Origin: Cryptomeria japonica
Lineage: Eukaryota > Streptophyta > Pinopsida > Cupressales > Cupressaceae
Length of the DNA: 64,000 nucleotides
Assembly (NCBI RefSeq): GCF_030272615.1
Contig: NC_081406.1
Location: 472,864,400-472,928,399 of the forward strand
Direction of reading: 5' to 3'
Under the pieces are notes generated by a model, which saw nothing but the letters and a program-made list of their open reading frames with translations, was not told the origin of the DNA and searched no databases. Positions 10,812 to 22,589 of the stretch are shown here, in pieces. A program made the position numbers and the translations under genes. Each line of letters starts with the position of its first letter. Positions within the stretch are counted from its first letter, which is position 1.

Positions 10812-11047
10812 CCTTTCATTTTAGCATTTCCTTCTTCCCTTTTCCTCTACAAGCTGTTAGGATACGTTTAGAAGTAGAATTTGGAGTTTTGAGTTGGGTC
10901 AACACCTGCACTTGGATTGAGAAGGAAGCCGGCCTTCTCGGGAGATTCAACCCCATTGCGCAAGCTCCCACACTTCGGAGTTGTTTCCATGTTTCACAAG
11001 GTTGCTGAGTTGGTAGCTCAACAAGGGTGCAAACTTTAGTGACAACA
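10812..11047 (+). repeat. 3' end of the 3' LTR of element A
   Basis: This stretch matches bases 1-216 and ends gtgacaaca with the canonical CA. The first LTR copy lacks about 20 bases present here near 10975-10995. The bases right after it (ggtat) would be the target duplication, but the matching left flank is outside the window. Confidence 0.75.
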
Positions 11048-11927
11048 GGTATATCACAAAATGCCTCTTTTGTGGTTGAGCCCATCAATGAAATAAAAAA
11101 CACAGCATGCACAAGTCCAAATGGGTGTTATAACTTATATACAAATCATATGCCATTTATAAAATGCCAATCAAACATTTTGAATATTTGGCACTCAAGG
11201 AGGATGCCGACTTACTCTCTACTAGTGGTTTGATTTGTCTATTGCTAGACAACACGGAACGACACATTCGTTTAAACCATTCTTCAAAATGTAAGGAGAA
11301 GCCCCTTGAGACCTGAATCCTAAAACTATGATTTTTTTTCCAATTATGCGCACTTTATAGAATTTCAATGAGGGTTTACATTATATATAAATATGCCATC
11401 GACTATGTTTTTTCTTTGGAACAAGCTCCAAACTGTCAATAGTCAAGGCCTGCAGCAAGATCTTCAAATTAAGGAGGACAAAAAATTCAAGCACAAACAA
11501 ATACACCAAGGAATGTCAAGTATTGGATAAAATAGGAATTGGTAAATCTACATCAACAAGAGTAGCTAAACAGATGATTATCACACAATTTCATGAAGGA
11601 AATAGTTAAACTGCATCTGAACCTGCAATTCAAAGAGACATATTTTTCCAATATAGAGTGTGACTCATAACAATCTACTATCAATTTACTCCATGAAATT
11701 ACAAATGTACAATCATAGTTACACAATCACTTTTTCTAAATAGTAAACAATGGGCTTTGTAGCATAAGCGTGACTTCCACCAACATTCATTAATTTTCAC
11801 TAAATACACTAACTGGATTGACAATTTGTACAGCATAGGCTCAATATCAACTATCCTTCTTCACAAAAGACAATTAAGTTCTATCGATAATTTTGGTAGC
11901 ATAAGCTTGCTTGCTCTTCTTGTTGGA
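11048..11927. other. Non-coding, no feature recognised
   Basis: AT-rich sequence with only short chance reading frames. I see no RNA gene, repeat boundary or conserved protein fragment. Confidence 0.5.
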
Positions 11928-14165
11928 AATATTGTCATTGATGTCAAGGGCACTCAGTTGTGATTGTTAGATTTCATCATTGATGTCAAAGGTAAGATTG
12001 TATGTGTAAGAATGATTAAAAGGTTGTCATCATTATCATTGAGGACAAATGAGATCTTTGTCAAAAGTGAGAAGATGAATGAGATTAATGAACAAATTAT
12101 CACTGATGAAGAAGATTGTCATTGATGTGATTTTATTTAAATATATCAATCCAGTTTGAAGACAAATGATGGTCGACTCCTCTAGATGAAGACAAGCCAA
12201 GTGTTGGGCATGTTATTCTATAAAGCATGATGACTTCCTTTTAGGAAGATTGGCAAGTTTCTTTTATGAAGACATTCATCAATTAAACAACAATGGCAAA
12301 GGATAGAGAAAGGGCTTGATTGAACAACTAGCTTAAAGATTACTATGCATTCTGATACGCAGCAATTGAAGGATTTTTGACAAGATCAAAATGAATATTA
12401 GGGCAGTAATAATCATGGGCGAGTTTCCTAGCAGTCAACTTCATTAATATGTGAACATCGATTATTGGTGAAAAGACATAATTGTCATTTATGCTACAAT
12501 AATCCAATGAATGGAAATGAGCATAACCGAAGATAACATATTTGAAGGTAACATATTTGGTGTCATTAATGTTTGAGGATAAAAGCTTAATATCCCTGTT
12601 GCTGTTTGAAGTTTGTGCTAAGAGCAGTTAACAAATATTGATGCTAACATTCAAGGTGGTTGAAAATATCATACTGGCTGAACAAGACAAGTTTAACTTA
12701 TTCTATCCAAAAGTGGCCAACCCTCTTTATATTTGCAAGACCAATCTATATGAATACTGGTCGAATTCCTTGTTAGCATGATGTAATGTTCAGACAGGCT
12801 GACTTTATTAATGAAAAGTAAAAGTTTAATAAGCAGACATGATAAGGAATAATGAAGTGTAGATTTAAAGAAGCGACCATTAACAAGGTGGTGTCATTAA
12901 TAAAGAGACAACGATAATATTGTTTCAAGAGTGAAGAAGGCAGCGATTGTGATCATATAAGAGCAGCAACTTAGACAATGGGCAGCGATGACTCGTGCTA
13001 AAAACAGTTAAAACATCTATTAAATCGAGCCAGTGATTACATGTCAGAAGGTAGCAGTGCTTGTAATAGCTTATATTAAGTATAAACAAAAGAGTGTGTG
13101 CAGCAATTAAGAGCAGATTGTGTAAAAAAGACAGATTTGTTAATAATTAACAAATCCCATTAGGTGTGACTTCACCATTACATGAAATGGTGCAACTATG
13201 TTAAGGAATGTTTCTAAAAACAAATAATGCTCTTGCAAAAGCAACAATGCGTAATTCAAAGATAACAATGAAATTAAAAGAGGGATGGCTCTTTGAAAAA
13301 GTTCGCACCATTCTTGAAAGGGTATATGGAAGATATTAAATCATCATGAAAACTCGATTGGAAAAAGATGAATGTGTGGTGTAGAGTGAAGTGGGTTTAT
13401 CATATATGCACAGAAGATCCTAAAGATATAAAAGACATATGAGATGAGCAAGTGGAAGACATGAATAATCAGTCCTAGAAGAGTATATATCTGAAATGTA
13501 ACAGCAGATATATGAACTTAGCATATGCAGATTTGAAAAGGAGAATATTCAGATTTGATGATCAGATTTATGAAGATTCTATAAGCATAACTATGAAGAC
13601 TTTATGAGACTTGTGAAGAGGGTTTAATGCTAAGATAATGAAGACCTTGGAGCAGAATTAAGAAGCATATTGAAGAGAGTTTTATAAGGAGATTATGATC
13701 AGATTTGTGACAAATTTACTATCAGCATAATTGTAGTTTATGACAGAGTTATGATGAGTTTTATGAGGAGATTGTGGACATTACTGTGACAGTTTTTGAG
13801 TTTTATGATCAGATTATAGGAGATCTAAGGAGGAGATTTTGACACTTTGAAGAAGGGCATTATAGTGAATCCATCATCTGTTGGATAAGCAACGTTATTA
13901 AGGTGGAAATTTGAATGAGTGGTCGGTGCCTCTAGTAGTTTGGTGCCTACAAACTTTGTAAAATAAGTATTAATATAAAAAGCATTAATTTGTCGTGGTC
14001 TTCTCCTTTAAGGGTTTCCACATATAGCTTGTGTTCTATTTATCTTGCATGATAGTTAGATCTTATGTGAATGATAATATTGAATGGCTATGTTTATGAG
14101 ATTAAGTTATATACTTAGGGTATTAAGTTGACAACGTAAAAGTTTGTTGTTATACTGGTTCACCC
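11928..14165 (+). repeat. Possible decayed Ty1/copia solo LTR
   Basis: It begins tgttggaaatattgtcattg and has repeated gatgtcaa(a/g) phrases, a start typical of one group of plant copia LTRs. Near 13960-14050 is a U3/R/U5-like end: gcattaatttgtcgtggtc, then tttccacatatagcttgtg. It ends near gttatactggttca. No internal coding region or second LTR is present. The boundaries are approximate and the call rests on resemblance only. Confidence 0.4.
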
Positions 14166-16550
14166 TCCTTCCCTCTCAATATGACCGTGTGCTTATCACT
14201 CCTCTATTATTCCAAATTATGTACTAAAGATAGGTTTTTTATAAGTTTTGAAGAGGTAGATTTAAAGGAAAATAATAATAATATAATATTCCTATTAAAA
14301 CAACCCTATCTCTATCCTCTGAAATGAGGAGATAAACCAATTCTTAAACAACTAAATGAATGAAATCCTAAAAATAAGTTCTCATCTTGTAGTGTTTACA
14401 ATCAGACAACCTTAGGAAATAGACAATTTTCTTAATGTGTGCCAGCTGAAATGATGAAAAATACCAAAGTAGATGCCAAATCTCAATAAAATAAATGCTG
14501 ATCAGCAATACAATTAGCTGCAACAACTTAGGAAACCCTTATCAATCAAAATATTCAACTATGAATAGCGGATCCAGCAACCAACAATGGTGATTTGATT
14601 TTTCAAAACCCTTAAATGCCAAAATAATCAAGTATAACAGCAGATTTGAACTAATTGTGGATGATATGGGCTTGGAAGCCCTTATGACAAAAATATGATT
14701 AATATAACAGAGTATCTGAGTACAAGTTTCTGAAAATTAATGATGACAGTTTATAATCAGCAACAAGAAACCCTTGAGTAAACATAGATAGGTCTGCCAT
14801 TAATATTTTATTGATTCCAGCACATAAATAGCAGCAAATTCCACTTATAAATGATGCATCAGCTCCCTAAATGGTATGAAAACCTCTTTTATCTATTTTT
14901 TTTGCAGTGAAGAAGGTTTGAGGGTTGCAGCAGCCTTAAAACCTTAGATGCAGCCTTTGAAATGCTTTACAATAGCTATACGACAGCCAGAATTAATACT
15001 GTGGTGGCTGGAAACAGCAATAAATGGTTGGAAGCCTTTTGCTAATCGTTGAATAATTGCTGATCACACATGTATGGTGCTTCTTTGCTCTTGTACTGTG
15101 GTGGGGAGTGATGTTGACAGCAGAAATAATGTCTGAAAGTTTCTTACAAACAACAACAATATTTGAAATCCTTTCAAATCAGCAAGCTTTGACCATCTGG
15201 TCGCTGGAAACACTAATTATGGCAGATCGAAATGGTGTGTAGTAGAAAAATCTTGTATAGTAGTGTGACCAAAATGCAATTTTAGTGCTCCAAATGATGT
15301 TAACAACAGCCTCAAAGCTGCACACAGCAATAGATGTCCTCCAAATTATGGCAACTATGAATTTTATGATGATATTGGTAGATTGGCTTGCAAATATCCT
15401 ATCAATCCAATCATTGATGATGAATTCTTCAATAAATTCTTCACCAAATCAGCACACATGATTCCCAGAGGGAGTCACCTCTCATGGACAAGAGGGTTTT
15501 CGTCCTGGAATCTGAATATTGAAGCTAAGAGGGAATTTCTGACACCAAGGGTCTTCATCCACAAAATATAGAAGCCAAGAGGGTTTTTGTCCTCCAAGTC
15601 TCCCACACCAATGGTCCTCATCTTTGAATGCTTCAATCTCCAAAAATGGAAGGAATCACTTGGGCTCTTTATTGGAATTTTTTTTTCCCTCCAAGTGTTT
15701 AAATACTTTTAAAATATTACATCAATTGTTATAAAAACACTTCTTGAATTGAGTGTTAAAAACACCTTTTAAATATAATATTTTAGTTATTTTTTTTTTG
15801 AAAATAAAGTGATCGGGCCCACCTTAAATATTATTATTTCTCTTATTTAATCCCTTAATCCATTGGAAATAGAAATAGACTATGGGTCCTCAATTAATTC
15901 TTTAAGTTGTGAAAAAGGGACATGACACTTCCATCCCTTTCGAAAAATAGCAACTTTTACCGCATAAACCATAAAAAAAAAATTCAAAATATATTACAAC
16001 TGCAAATTTCACTGAATCCTTCATTTTGGAATATTTTTCAGAGCTTGTGAGACTTGCTGAACAAAATTTCCTTGCATTTTTAGACACTTTGAAATTGAAA
16101 AGCTTGATTCCAAGTAGGATGGCATGACGTGTTTTGACAATCTTGACCATACCCACACAATTATTCTTTATGATCTGAATAAAAGTTGTAGCACAAACAA
16201 TCCCTTTCATTGCAAATCTAGTAACATACCTTCTGTTTTTTTTCTAATGGGACCACTTAAAAGTGCAACTAACTTATAGTTGTTTGTTTACCTTTGAAAC
16301 TTGGAATGATTTTCTTAAGGCTTAAACACTTTAGTATGGTGCCAATGTCAATACTTTGTTCATTATGACGGTTTTTTTATGCCATTGCAACCTTGATTGG
16401 AATTATGGTTGGTTTACCCTTCTAATTGTGCACCACTTAAGTGATAATTTTCCTTAAAGTGAATGGAAGACAGCCTCTGGGGCCAACTTAAATTTCGCAT
16501 CTCATAGACTTAGTTTGCCGGGCAGAGATTTTGAGTGCGGTTGCCCGCTT
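14166..16550. other. Non-coding, no feature recognised
   Basis: AT-rich DNA with repeated cagcaa-type phrases and no conserved protein fragment. The left target duplication of the copia element (accct) lies at its right edge. Confidence 0.5.
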
Positions 16551-16555
16551 ACCCT
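16551..16555. other. Left target-site duplication of the copia element
   Basis: ACCCT directly before the LTR is repeated at 28518-28522 directly after the other LTR. Five bases is the normal length for Ty1/copia integrase. Confidence 0.85.
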
Positions 16556-17232
16556 TGTAAATGTTTTTCAAATTCCAAATCAATGATCAAGGTATATATA
16601 TATAATGTTGTTGTATTTCAATGTAAATGTTTATCACAATATAATTGTTCTGGTGATTAATTATATTCTGTGTATTGCAGGTGGAGATAGAGCATTAATA
16701 ATTTCGATGTCTTCTCCATTTATCATTGATCGGTATATATAAAAAATAGGGACGATCAAGTGACACCTTGATTGGACATGTCTATTAGACATGGCCGATC
16801 AAGATGCCACTTGATTGTGCCTTTTCATTCGCAATACGTAACCAATCTAATGCCGATATTAATCGGTGTCAATGCGTAACAATGAAGTCCGATAACTAAT
16901 CGGTGGCATTAATAATGAAGCCCGATAACTAATCAGGATATCAACGTTACTGTTTATTGTTAGATTGCAATGTTTATATATTAACACAGATCGTGAAATA
17001 CGATCCTAGCATGATCGTAAATTTAACATCAGTTTGTATGATTATAATCCGTAAAACCGATAATGCACCATATATATAAGGAGAGCAATTATAATAGTAA
17101 TATCAGATGATAGAACAAAGGAATAATAAGTGAAGTCTATTATAGTCTATCGATGGGATAGATGATTGAATGAGAGACTTCATTTATCTCTCATTCAATC
17201 ATTAATCTTACCGAAGCTATCATGTATCAACA
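16556..17232 (-). repeat. 3' LTR of the copia element
   Basis: 677 bases, starting (minus strand) TGTTGATACATGATAGC and ending ACATTTACA. It contains a palindrome catgtctattagacatg near 16777-16793 and a short-spaced gataactaatcggtggcatt motif. It differs from the 5' LTR by scattered substitutions and small indels, including one fewer copy of a roughly 32-base unit. Confidence 0.9.
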
Positions 17233-17255
17233 CTCCCTCTTAGCTCGGGAAGATG
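17233..17255 (-). other. Polypurine tract of the copia element
   Basis: Directly inside the 3' LTR the minus strand reads gagctaagagggag, a purine run where plus-strand DNA synthesis would start. Confidence 0.65.
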
Positions 17256-17334
17256 AATGACAAACAACATATCTAGCATCACATTTCTCATGCTGATCAA
17301 TATTCCTTATGTAGTTTTATAATCTCACTCTCCA

Positions 17335-17500
17335 AAGGATCATATCACCTAAAACACGTGACATGAAGTATCACCTAAACACGTGATACAAGAAGTCATA
17401 TCACCTAAGTATGTGACATGAAGTATCACCTAAACACGTGATACAAGAAGTTCACCACATTAACTTGTGATGACAAGATATCACCTAAGCACGTGATATC
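17335..17500. promoter_or_regulatory. Cluster of four G-box palindromes in repeated 20-bp units
   Basis: CACGTG occurs at 17355-17360, 17380-17385, 17435-17440 and 17490-17495, each in a unit of the type tatcacctaaacacgtgata whose ends (tatcac/gtgata) are also inverted repeats. A fifth degenerate unit (aagtatgtgac) lies near 17407-17417. The cluster is inside the copia element between the end of pol and the 3' LTR. G-boxes bind bZIP and bHLH factors in plants; function here is not shown. Confidence 0.55.
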
Positions 17501-17835
17501 AGTGTTGCAAAGCAAGCAATACTAAGGATAAATGCATGAGAATAATTAAATCCTCACTTTATCCAAATTGTGGTATGTGCACTGACATTTTCAAATGTCT
17601 TTACCACAATATAATCATGGCACATCCATGACATACCAAGAATCACACATAATATTTGTTTTGATCATTATAAGATCGTCACCTTATAATGTCTTCATAC
17701 AAGTGTTCATTATCTGAGAGATCGTCACCGCTTAGAAATGTACAGAGGGGGTGGAGCCCATAAAAGTCATAGCACGACAAAGAAGTTTACACATTAAACA
17801 TCTTATTAATATATAAGTACAAATTACAAAGCAAA

Positions 17836-18663
17836 TTACCTTTCAATCATACCAAGACCTTTTCTGAAGTGCGCAACCTTCACTCTGGAAAGTGGTTCGG
17901 TAAGAATATCTGCTGTTTGATCTCCTGTACAAATGTATTCCAACTGGATCATATTCCTGTCTACCATATCTTGCACATAATGGTAAGGAATCTCAATATG
18001 CTTGGATCTGTCATGAAACAATGGATTCACTGAAAGTTTTATGCAACTCTGGTTGTCACAATGAATAACTGTAGGTTTCATTGGTTCGCCGAATAATCCC
18101 ATAAGCAACTTCCTAAGCCATACTGCCTCTCGAGCAGCCATGGAAGCTGCAATGTATTCGGCCTCAATAGAACTCTATGCTACTGATGATTGCTTTCTGC
18201 TGATCCAGGATATCATGGCTGAACCTAAACTGAAACAGCATCCTGAGGTGCTTTTCCTTTCAGTTACACTTCCAGCCCAATCTGAATCTATGAATCCGTG
18301 TAAATTCAGATCAACTCTCTCATACTTGAGACCAAGCTTTAGAGTACCTTGTAGGTATCTCATGATATGTTTTACTGCTACCAGGTGTATCTCCTTTGGA
18401 TCACACATAAACTGACTCAAAGCATTAATTGCATAATAGATATTTGGTCTCGTATTTACCAGATACATTAGGGACCCAATCATTTGCCTGTATAGAGTAG
18501 GATTTGTGGGTTGTGATTTTGCTGCTGCTTCCTTAAGTTTATGAAGGTTTGTTTCCATCGGAGAAGCCATAGGTTTGCAGTTCAACATTCCAAATCTCTT
18601 CAAAATGTCCAAGGTATACTTACCTTGGTTTAGTATAATGCCATCAGAATTTTGCCATACTTC
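17836..18663 (-). pseudogene. Copia RNase H with end of RT
   Basis: On the minus strand the frame from about 18663 begins EVWQNSDGIILNQGKYT, the end of RT. It continues with IDSDWAGSVTERKSTSG (catalytic Asp), then a stop at 18172-18174 inside QSSVA-stop-SSIEAEYIAA (Glu) and HCDNQSCIKLSVNP (Asp). It ends RKGLGMIER at a stop near 17836. This is a full-length Ty1/copia RNase H apart from one stop, which lies where related elements often have Gln (CAG to TAG fits). It would remove the RNA template during cDNA synthesis. Confidence 0.85.
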
Positions 18664-19555
18664 CAATTAGCAAGTAATGAAGGAGTCCCAAGTCCTTCAT
18701 GTCAAATTCTTTAGCAAGGTCTTTCTTGCACTGATCTATGAGGCGATCTTCTCCTGTGATTAGCAAATCATCAACGTATAGAATCAATATCAGCATATCA
18801 CCTTTGTCTTGCTTATAGTTGAGATTTGGATCTGCATCATTCTTTGAGAAGCCTAGGCCTGTGAGATAAGTGTCAATTCTTTCATACCAGACCTTGGGAG
18901 CCTGTTTAAGCCCATCAAGAGCTTTCTTGAGTCTACTCACATGAGACTTTGCATCATGATACTCAAACCCTTCAGGTTGCTCTAGATATACTACTTGTGC
19001 AATCTTTCCATTAAGGAATGCTGTCTTTACATCCATCTAATGTACTTTCCATCCCTTTGTTGCTGCAATGGCTAAGACTGCTCTTACTGAGGTGTATCGG
19101 GCTACAGGTGCAAAGGTCTCTTCATAATCAATTCCTTCCTTTTGTGAGAACCCTCTGGCTACAAATCTGGCCTTGTGTTTCTCAATGCTGCCATCTGCAG
19201 CATGTTTGATCTTGAAAAGCCATTTGGAGGAAACCACAGATTTTCCAGCTGGCCTAGGAGCAATCTCCCAAATATTATTTTTCATAATGGACTGATATTC
19301 CTCAGACATGGCATTCTTCCATATTTGATGTTTAAGTGCATCTGATACATTTGTAGGTTCAACTTTTGAAAGATCATTCATGAGGGCAATATAGCTGGTG
19401 AATTTTTTAGGCCTTTTGCTTTCTCTGAAGGTTCCTGAAGGGGCAACATACTTCTGAGCTTCTTCTACAGTTTTGGTGGCCCATAGTGGTCTTTTCTTGA
19501 GATTTTCTCTAGGTGGGTTTTGAATCTCACCTTCATTTTCCTCAAGATTCTCCCT
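18644..19555 (-). pseudogene. Copia reverse transcriptase
   Basis: The minus-strand frame contains KHQIWKNAMSEEYQSIMKN, then SSKWLFKIKHAADGSIEKHK, KARFVARGFSQKEGIDYEETFAPVAR, a stop at 19034-19036, MDVKTAFLNG (catalytic Asp) and LYVDDLLITG (catalytic Asp pair). These are the conserved RT blocks of Ty1/copia in order. The stop before MDVK and the one at 19556 after PKL both fit CAG changed to TAG. A one-base shift near 18665 (HYLLI then EVWQ) moves the reading to the next frame. It copies element RNA into DNA in cytoplasmic particles; this copy cannot. Confidence 0.88.
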
Positions 19556-20854
19556 CTAAAGTTTAGGGGTAAGATCTTCATCTATGCTAGGGGCAGGAAC
19601 ATGGACTTCAAGTTCCATGGAACTTTGGGCTCTTTTGAAGGCTAATTTTTCTTGAAAAATTACATCCCTACTAAGTTCAACATGCCTTTGACCAGGTATA
19701 TAGATTTTGTAAGCCTTGGAGGTTTTACTATACCCAACAACTATTCCCCTTTTTTCAGAAGGCTCTAGTTTTGACCTTTTCTCTTTAGGTACATGAATAT
19801 AAACAGGGCACCCAAATATCCTAAGATGGCTGATATCTGTCTTTGTTTTAGTAAAAACTTCCTCAGGGGTTTTGTCTTCAATATGAGAGTGAGGACATCT
19901 ATTTTGTATATACACGGTAGTGCTGGTGGATTCTGCCCAAAGATTGGTATTTAGGTTTTGATCAAGGAGCATAGCTTTGGCAGCTTCTACAATTGTTCTA
20001 TTTTTCCTCTTAGCTACCCCATTTTGTTGAGGATTATAAGGTATAGTAAGATCCCTCTTAATCCCAACATTTTTACAAAAATCCTTAAACAGATCTGAGG
20101 TGTATTCCCCCCCATTGTCAGTTCTTAAGGTTTTAACTTTATTTCTTGAGGAGTTTTCTGTTAGTGATTTAAATTCTTTGAACCTATTAAGGATCTCTTT
20201 TGATTCTTTACATTTCAGAAAGTAGATCCAAGTCTTTCTAGAGTAGTCATCCATAAATATTACATAATACAAAAATCCTCCTAAAGAGGGTACAGACATA
20301 GGTCCACATATATCAGAGTGGACTAATTCTAAAACATTACTTGTTTTCCTAGCACTATTTTGAAAAAAACCCTTTGTATTTTTAGCTAGGGCACATCCCT
20401 TGCATGCCCCCGAATGATACTGCTTTAACTTGGGTAAACCTGTGACAAGGTTTTCCATAGATGATAAAGCTCTGAAATTCAGGTGCCCTAGTCTTCTATG
20501 CCAATCTTCATTAGCATTTGCAACTTCATGGATTAGGGCTACATTGGGCTCTGTGCACAACTCATACAGGTAGCCTTGTCTTTGACCAATGGTTTTGGCT
20601 TTCTTAATGGACGAATTCTTTGGCCAAGCCAATACTTTGTTGTGCATGAAGGTCACCCTATACCCATTATCCTCTAGTGCTGAGATGGAGACTAGATTCC
20701 TCTTAATGCCTGGGACATATAGTACTCCATTAAGTTGTAATGATAAGCCTGACTTTAGTCTGATGGTGCAGGTTTGAATTCCTCTGATTGGATTTGCAGA
20801 GTCATCTCCGATTGTCACTTCCGCATCAGTCTCTTCTATCATGGAGTCTAACAC
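19556..20854 (-). pseudogene. Copia integrase (catalytic Glu replaced by Lys)
   Basis: This is an open stretch of 432 codons on the minus strand. Residues 1-110 are the C-terminal protease part (VLYVPGIKRNLVSISAL). Then come the zinc-binding set HRRLGHLN...CKGCALAK, the core LVHSDICGPM (first Asp) and RTDNGGEYTS (second Asp). At the third position, where Ty1/copia integrases have GVAERKNR, this copy has GVAKRKNR, so the catalytic Glu is Lys (a single G-to-A change). The rest (FGCPVYIHVPKEKRSKLEP, GYSKTSKAYKIY) is the usual C-terminal region. The stretch ends at a TAG after PKL. Length is normal for the family. Confidence 0.9.
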
Positions 20855-21020
20855 TTCTCTAAACCCTGTAACTATCGATTAACCATGAGTTAGCTTTGTT
20901 TGATGCTGGGTTTGAAAGTGCTGAGTAGAGTACATATTTCTTGGGGTCATCTTCTCCCTTTGATTTTCCAGCTTTGGCAAATGTAGCTTGTTGTTTAGCC
21001 CTTTAAGGACATTTAGCAAC
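20855..21020 (-). pseudogene. Copia protease start, active site deleted
   Basis: On the minus strand, after the nested element, the frame reads on through a stop near 21003 to SNKANSWLIDS. At about 20870 it jumps frame to TGFREVLDSM. Family members have D-S-G-A-S-x-H-M-T-G here, so a deletion of about 17 bases has removed the catalytic G-A and flanking residues. The gag-pol frame is therefore broken at the protease. Confidence 0.75.
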
Positions 21021-21025
21021 ATAGT
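21021..21025. other. Left target-site duplication of element B
   Basis: ATAGT here and at 26983-26987. The copia gag sequence resumes exactly after one copy, completing the spacing of its CCHC zinc knuckle, which proves the boundary. Confidence 0.85.
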
Positions 21026-21315
21026 AAATGCAGAAAGTAAATGCACAGAACATAATGGAAATACATTAAATAACCAGTCTCTATATTAATTCCACAGTCC
21101 ATGTACAATAAGTGCTTATAACATTACATCTGACACGACTAACATGATCCTTTCGAAGAAAAGGTACACAATATATAATACCCGAAGGGGTGCGACACAA
21201 CCGTCGCGACTCCAACTACCTACGCGTCGGCTAACTAACTGACCGCCGTAACTCATTATTACCGACGACAACATAAACATAATATAAGAACATAACATAA
21301 TGATTATTCCCGGCA
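21026..21315 (-). repeat. 3' LTR of element B, missing the last 25 bases
   Basis: 290 bases matching 26693-26982. The outer end reads (minus strand) CTGCATTT and abuts the target duplication directly. The counterpart 5' LTR runs 25 bases further and ends GGCAAACA. So the terminal CA is absent although the target duplication is perfect. Confidence 0.88.
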
Positions 21316-21335
21316 ACATCATCCCCCCCAAGAAA
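21316..21335 (-). other. Polypurine tract of element B
   Basis: On the minus strand cttttcttggggggg followed by atgatgt lies just inside the 3' LTR. It matches the tract of element C at 57250-57268. Confidence 0.75.
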
Positions 21336-22130
21336 AGAAGTCGACTCCGACGACTTAATACAAAAATAGAGATGAACGACAGGAACTACTAACGCCAGTC
21401 GGGCCCGGATCTTATAAACTTGCTGCGTCCTTGCCTGAAAACCCTTTTTTGCTACCATCCGATGCTCAAGTGCGGAATTCACCAATATTGCTTCCTTTGC
21501 CATCATAGTCCTCCTGTGCTTAACCCAAACTTGTTTGCAAAACACGTTTTTCAGTCTCAGCTTCCACCAACTGCTACTCAATTGATACTATCTCCCTAGC
21601 CAATTTGTCCTCGATAGCCACCCGTGCTGCTCTCCCGGCATCCAACTCTTGGGTACGCTGAACTAAGTCTCACGTGACTATTGCCTCCAACCTGGTGGTC
21701 AGCTCCTCCCGAGCCCTCTGTGCATCCACCAAGGCAACCTCACGTCCAGCCAAGACATACTCCGAGTTCCTCAAAGCGTACCAGTCATGCCTGGAGGTGG
21801 CCACAATCCACTGGCACAAATGCTAGGAGACACCTCAAATCCTCCATCACACTCCCAAAAGGCTAAAAACTGAACTGAATAACTCCCTGGTGTCACACAA
21901 CTGCACGGACTTGCAATGCCTTCCGTCAAACTTTGTTTGTTCCCAACCTCCAAATCCGTCTCCCTCTACGGCTTATGGCTTCCCCGCCAATGCTTAGCGT
22001 CAGGCTTCTTTCTCACCGTACGGACAACCACAACACTTCCCGTGGTCTTCTGTAGGTCAAAATAAACTGGGGGTCTGGGGGCAGCGCCCCTCGCGGGGTC
22101 GAGGGGCAGCAAATCATTTTAAATCTGTCC
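21336..22130 (-). pseudogene. Relic of the 3' coiled-coil ORF in element B
   Basis: On the minus strand the fragment ARTQQVYKIRARLA (within 21231-21581) matches ARTQQVYELRARLA at the end of the 3' ORF of element C. Upstream, other frames keep Ala/Glu/Arg-rich coiled-coil-like pieces. The reading frame is broken many times and the N-terminal globular part is missing or unrecognisable. It shows that this extra ORF belongs to the family and not only to copy C. Confidence 0.6.
22060..22105. repeat. GC-rich snapback motif
   Basis: ctgggggcagcgcccctcg followed by cggggtcgaggggcagc forms short inverted repeats. A similar gggggcgttgcccccaaa / ggggtgctacccc motif occurs at 41123-41170. Confidence 0.45.
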
Positions 22131-22589
22131 GTTGTCATCGTTTTTTTTTTTTTTTTGGCACTGTAATGTCCCCGATGGCACCTTGGCCATACAACCTCCC
22201 TGTACGGTCAACAACAACATTGGCACCTTCGATCGTGCAGCCACCTTCCCGTGCGGCCTACACCCTTCTTATCGTACGGACACACCTCCGGTCAACAACA
22301 GCACTGGCACCTCCAATCGTGCGGCTGCTTGGTCTACCTGTGGCGGTCGTTTTGCCCTTACGTGGCTGTGTGGATTGTGTGGGCTTGGTCTTTTTTTTTC
22401 TTTTTCCTTTTGCGGCTGCTGCGCGTTGGTGTGCGTAACCCTTGCTATGCGTGTTGATCGGGCTGTGCGGTGCGTGGTCGGGCCGTGTGGTGCATCTTCC
22501 TCCTCCTTTATCCCTTGCTATGCGGCGGTGTTCGGTGTTGTGCGGTGGTCAGGTTGTGCGGTGTGTGGTGGTGGGTTCATGTCTCGGCA

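Larger units (their letters stand above)
1..11047 (+). mobile_element. Ty3/gypsy LTR retrotransposon A, decayed, 5' end cut by window
   Basis: The first 216 bases match the stretch 10812-11047 almost base for base, which marks the ends of two LTRs in direct orientation. Between them lie gag, protease, RNase H, reverse transcriptase and integrase relics on the + strand in Ty3/gypsy order (integrase last). A primer-binding-like site follows the first LTR. The 3' part (about 6430-10810) is far longer than a normal 3' UTR. It holds a degenerate repeat field, two TATA-like promoters and a tandem array, so it probably contains a long LTR, other insertions, or both. I could not place the start of the 3' LTR. 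All reading frames are broken, so the copy is old and inactive. Confidence 0.72.

Noticed and set aside
17335-17500. CRISPR-like direct repeats
   Set aside because: Units are short palindromes with variable short spacers in a plant retroelement; no cas genes and no unique spacers.
20992-21025. Extension of the left LTR of B to tgtttagccctttaagg
   Set aside because: Superficially like the B LTR end, but this is copia gag sequence that continues exactly across the target duplication.
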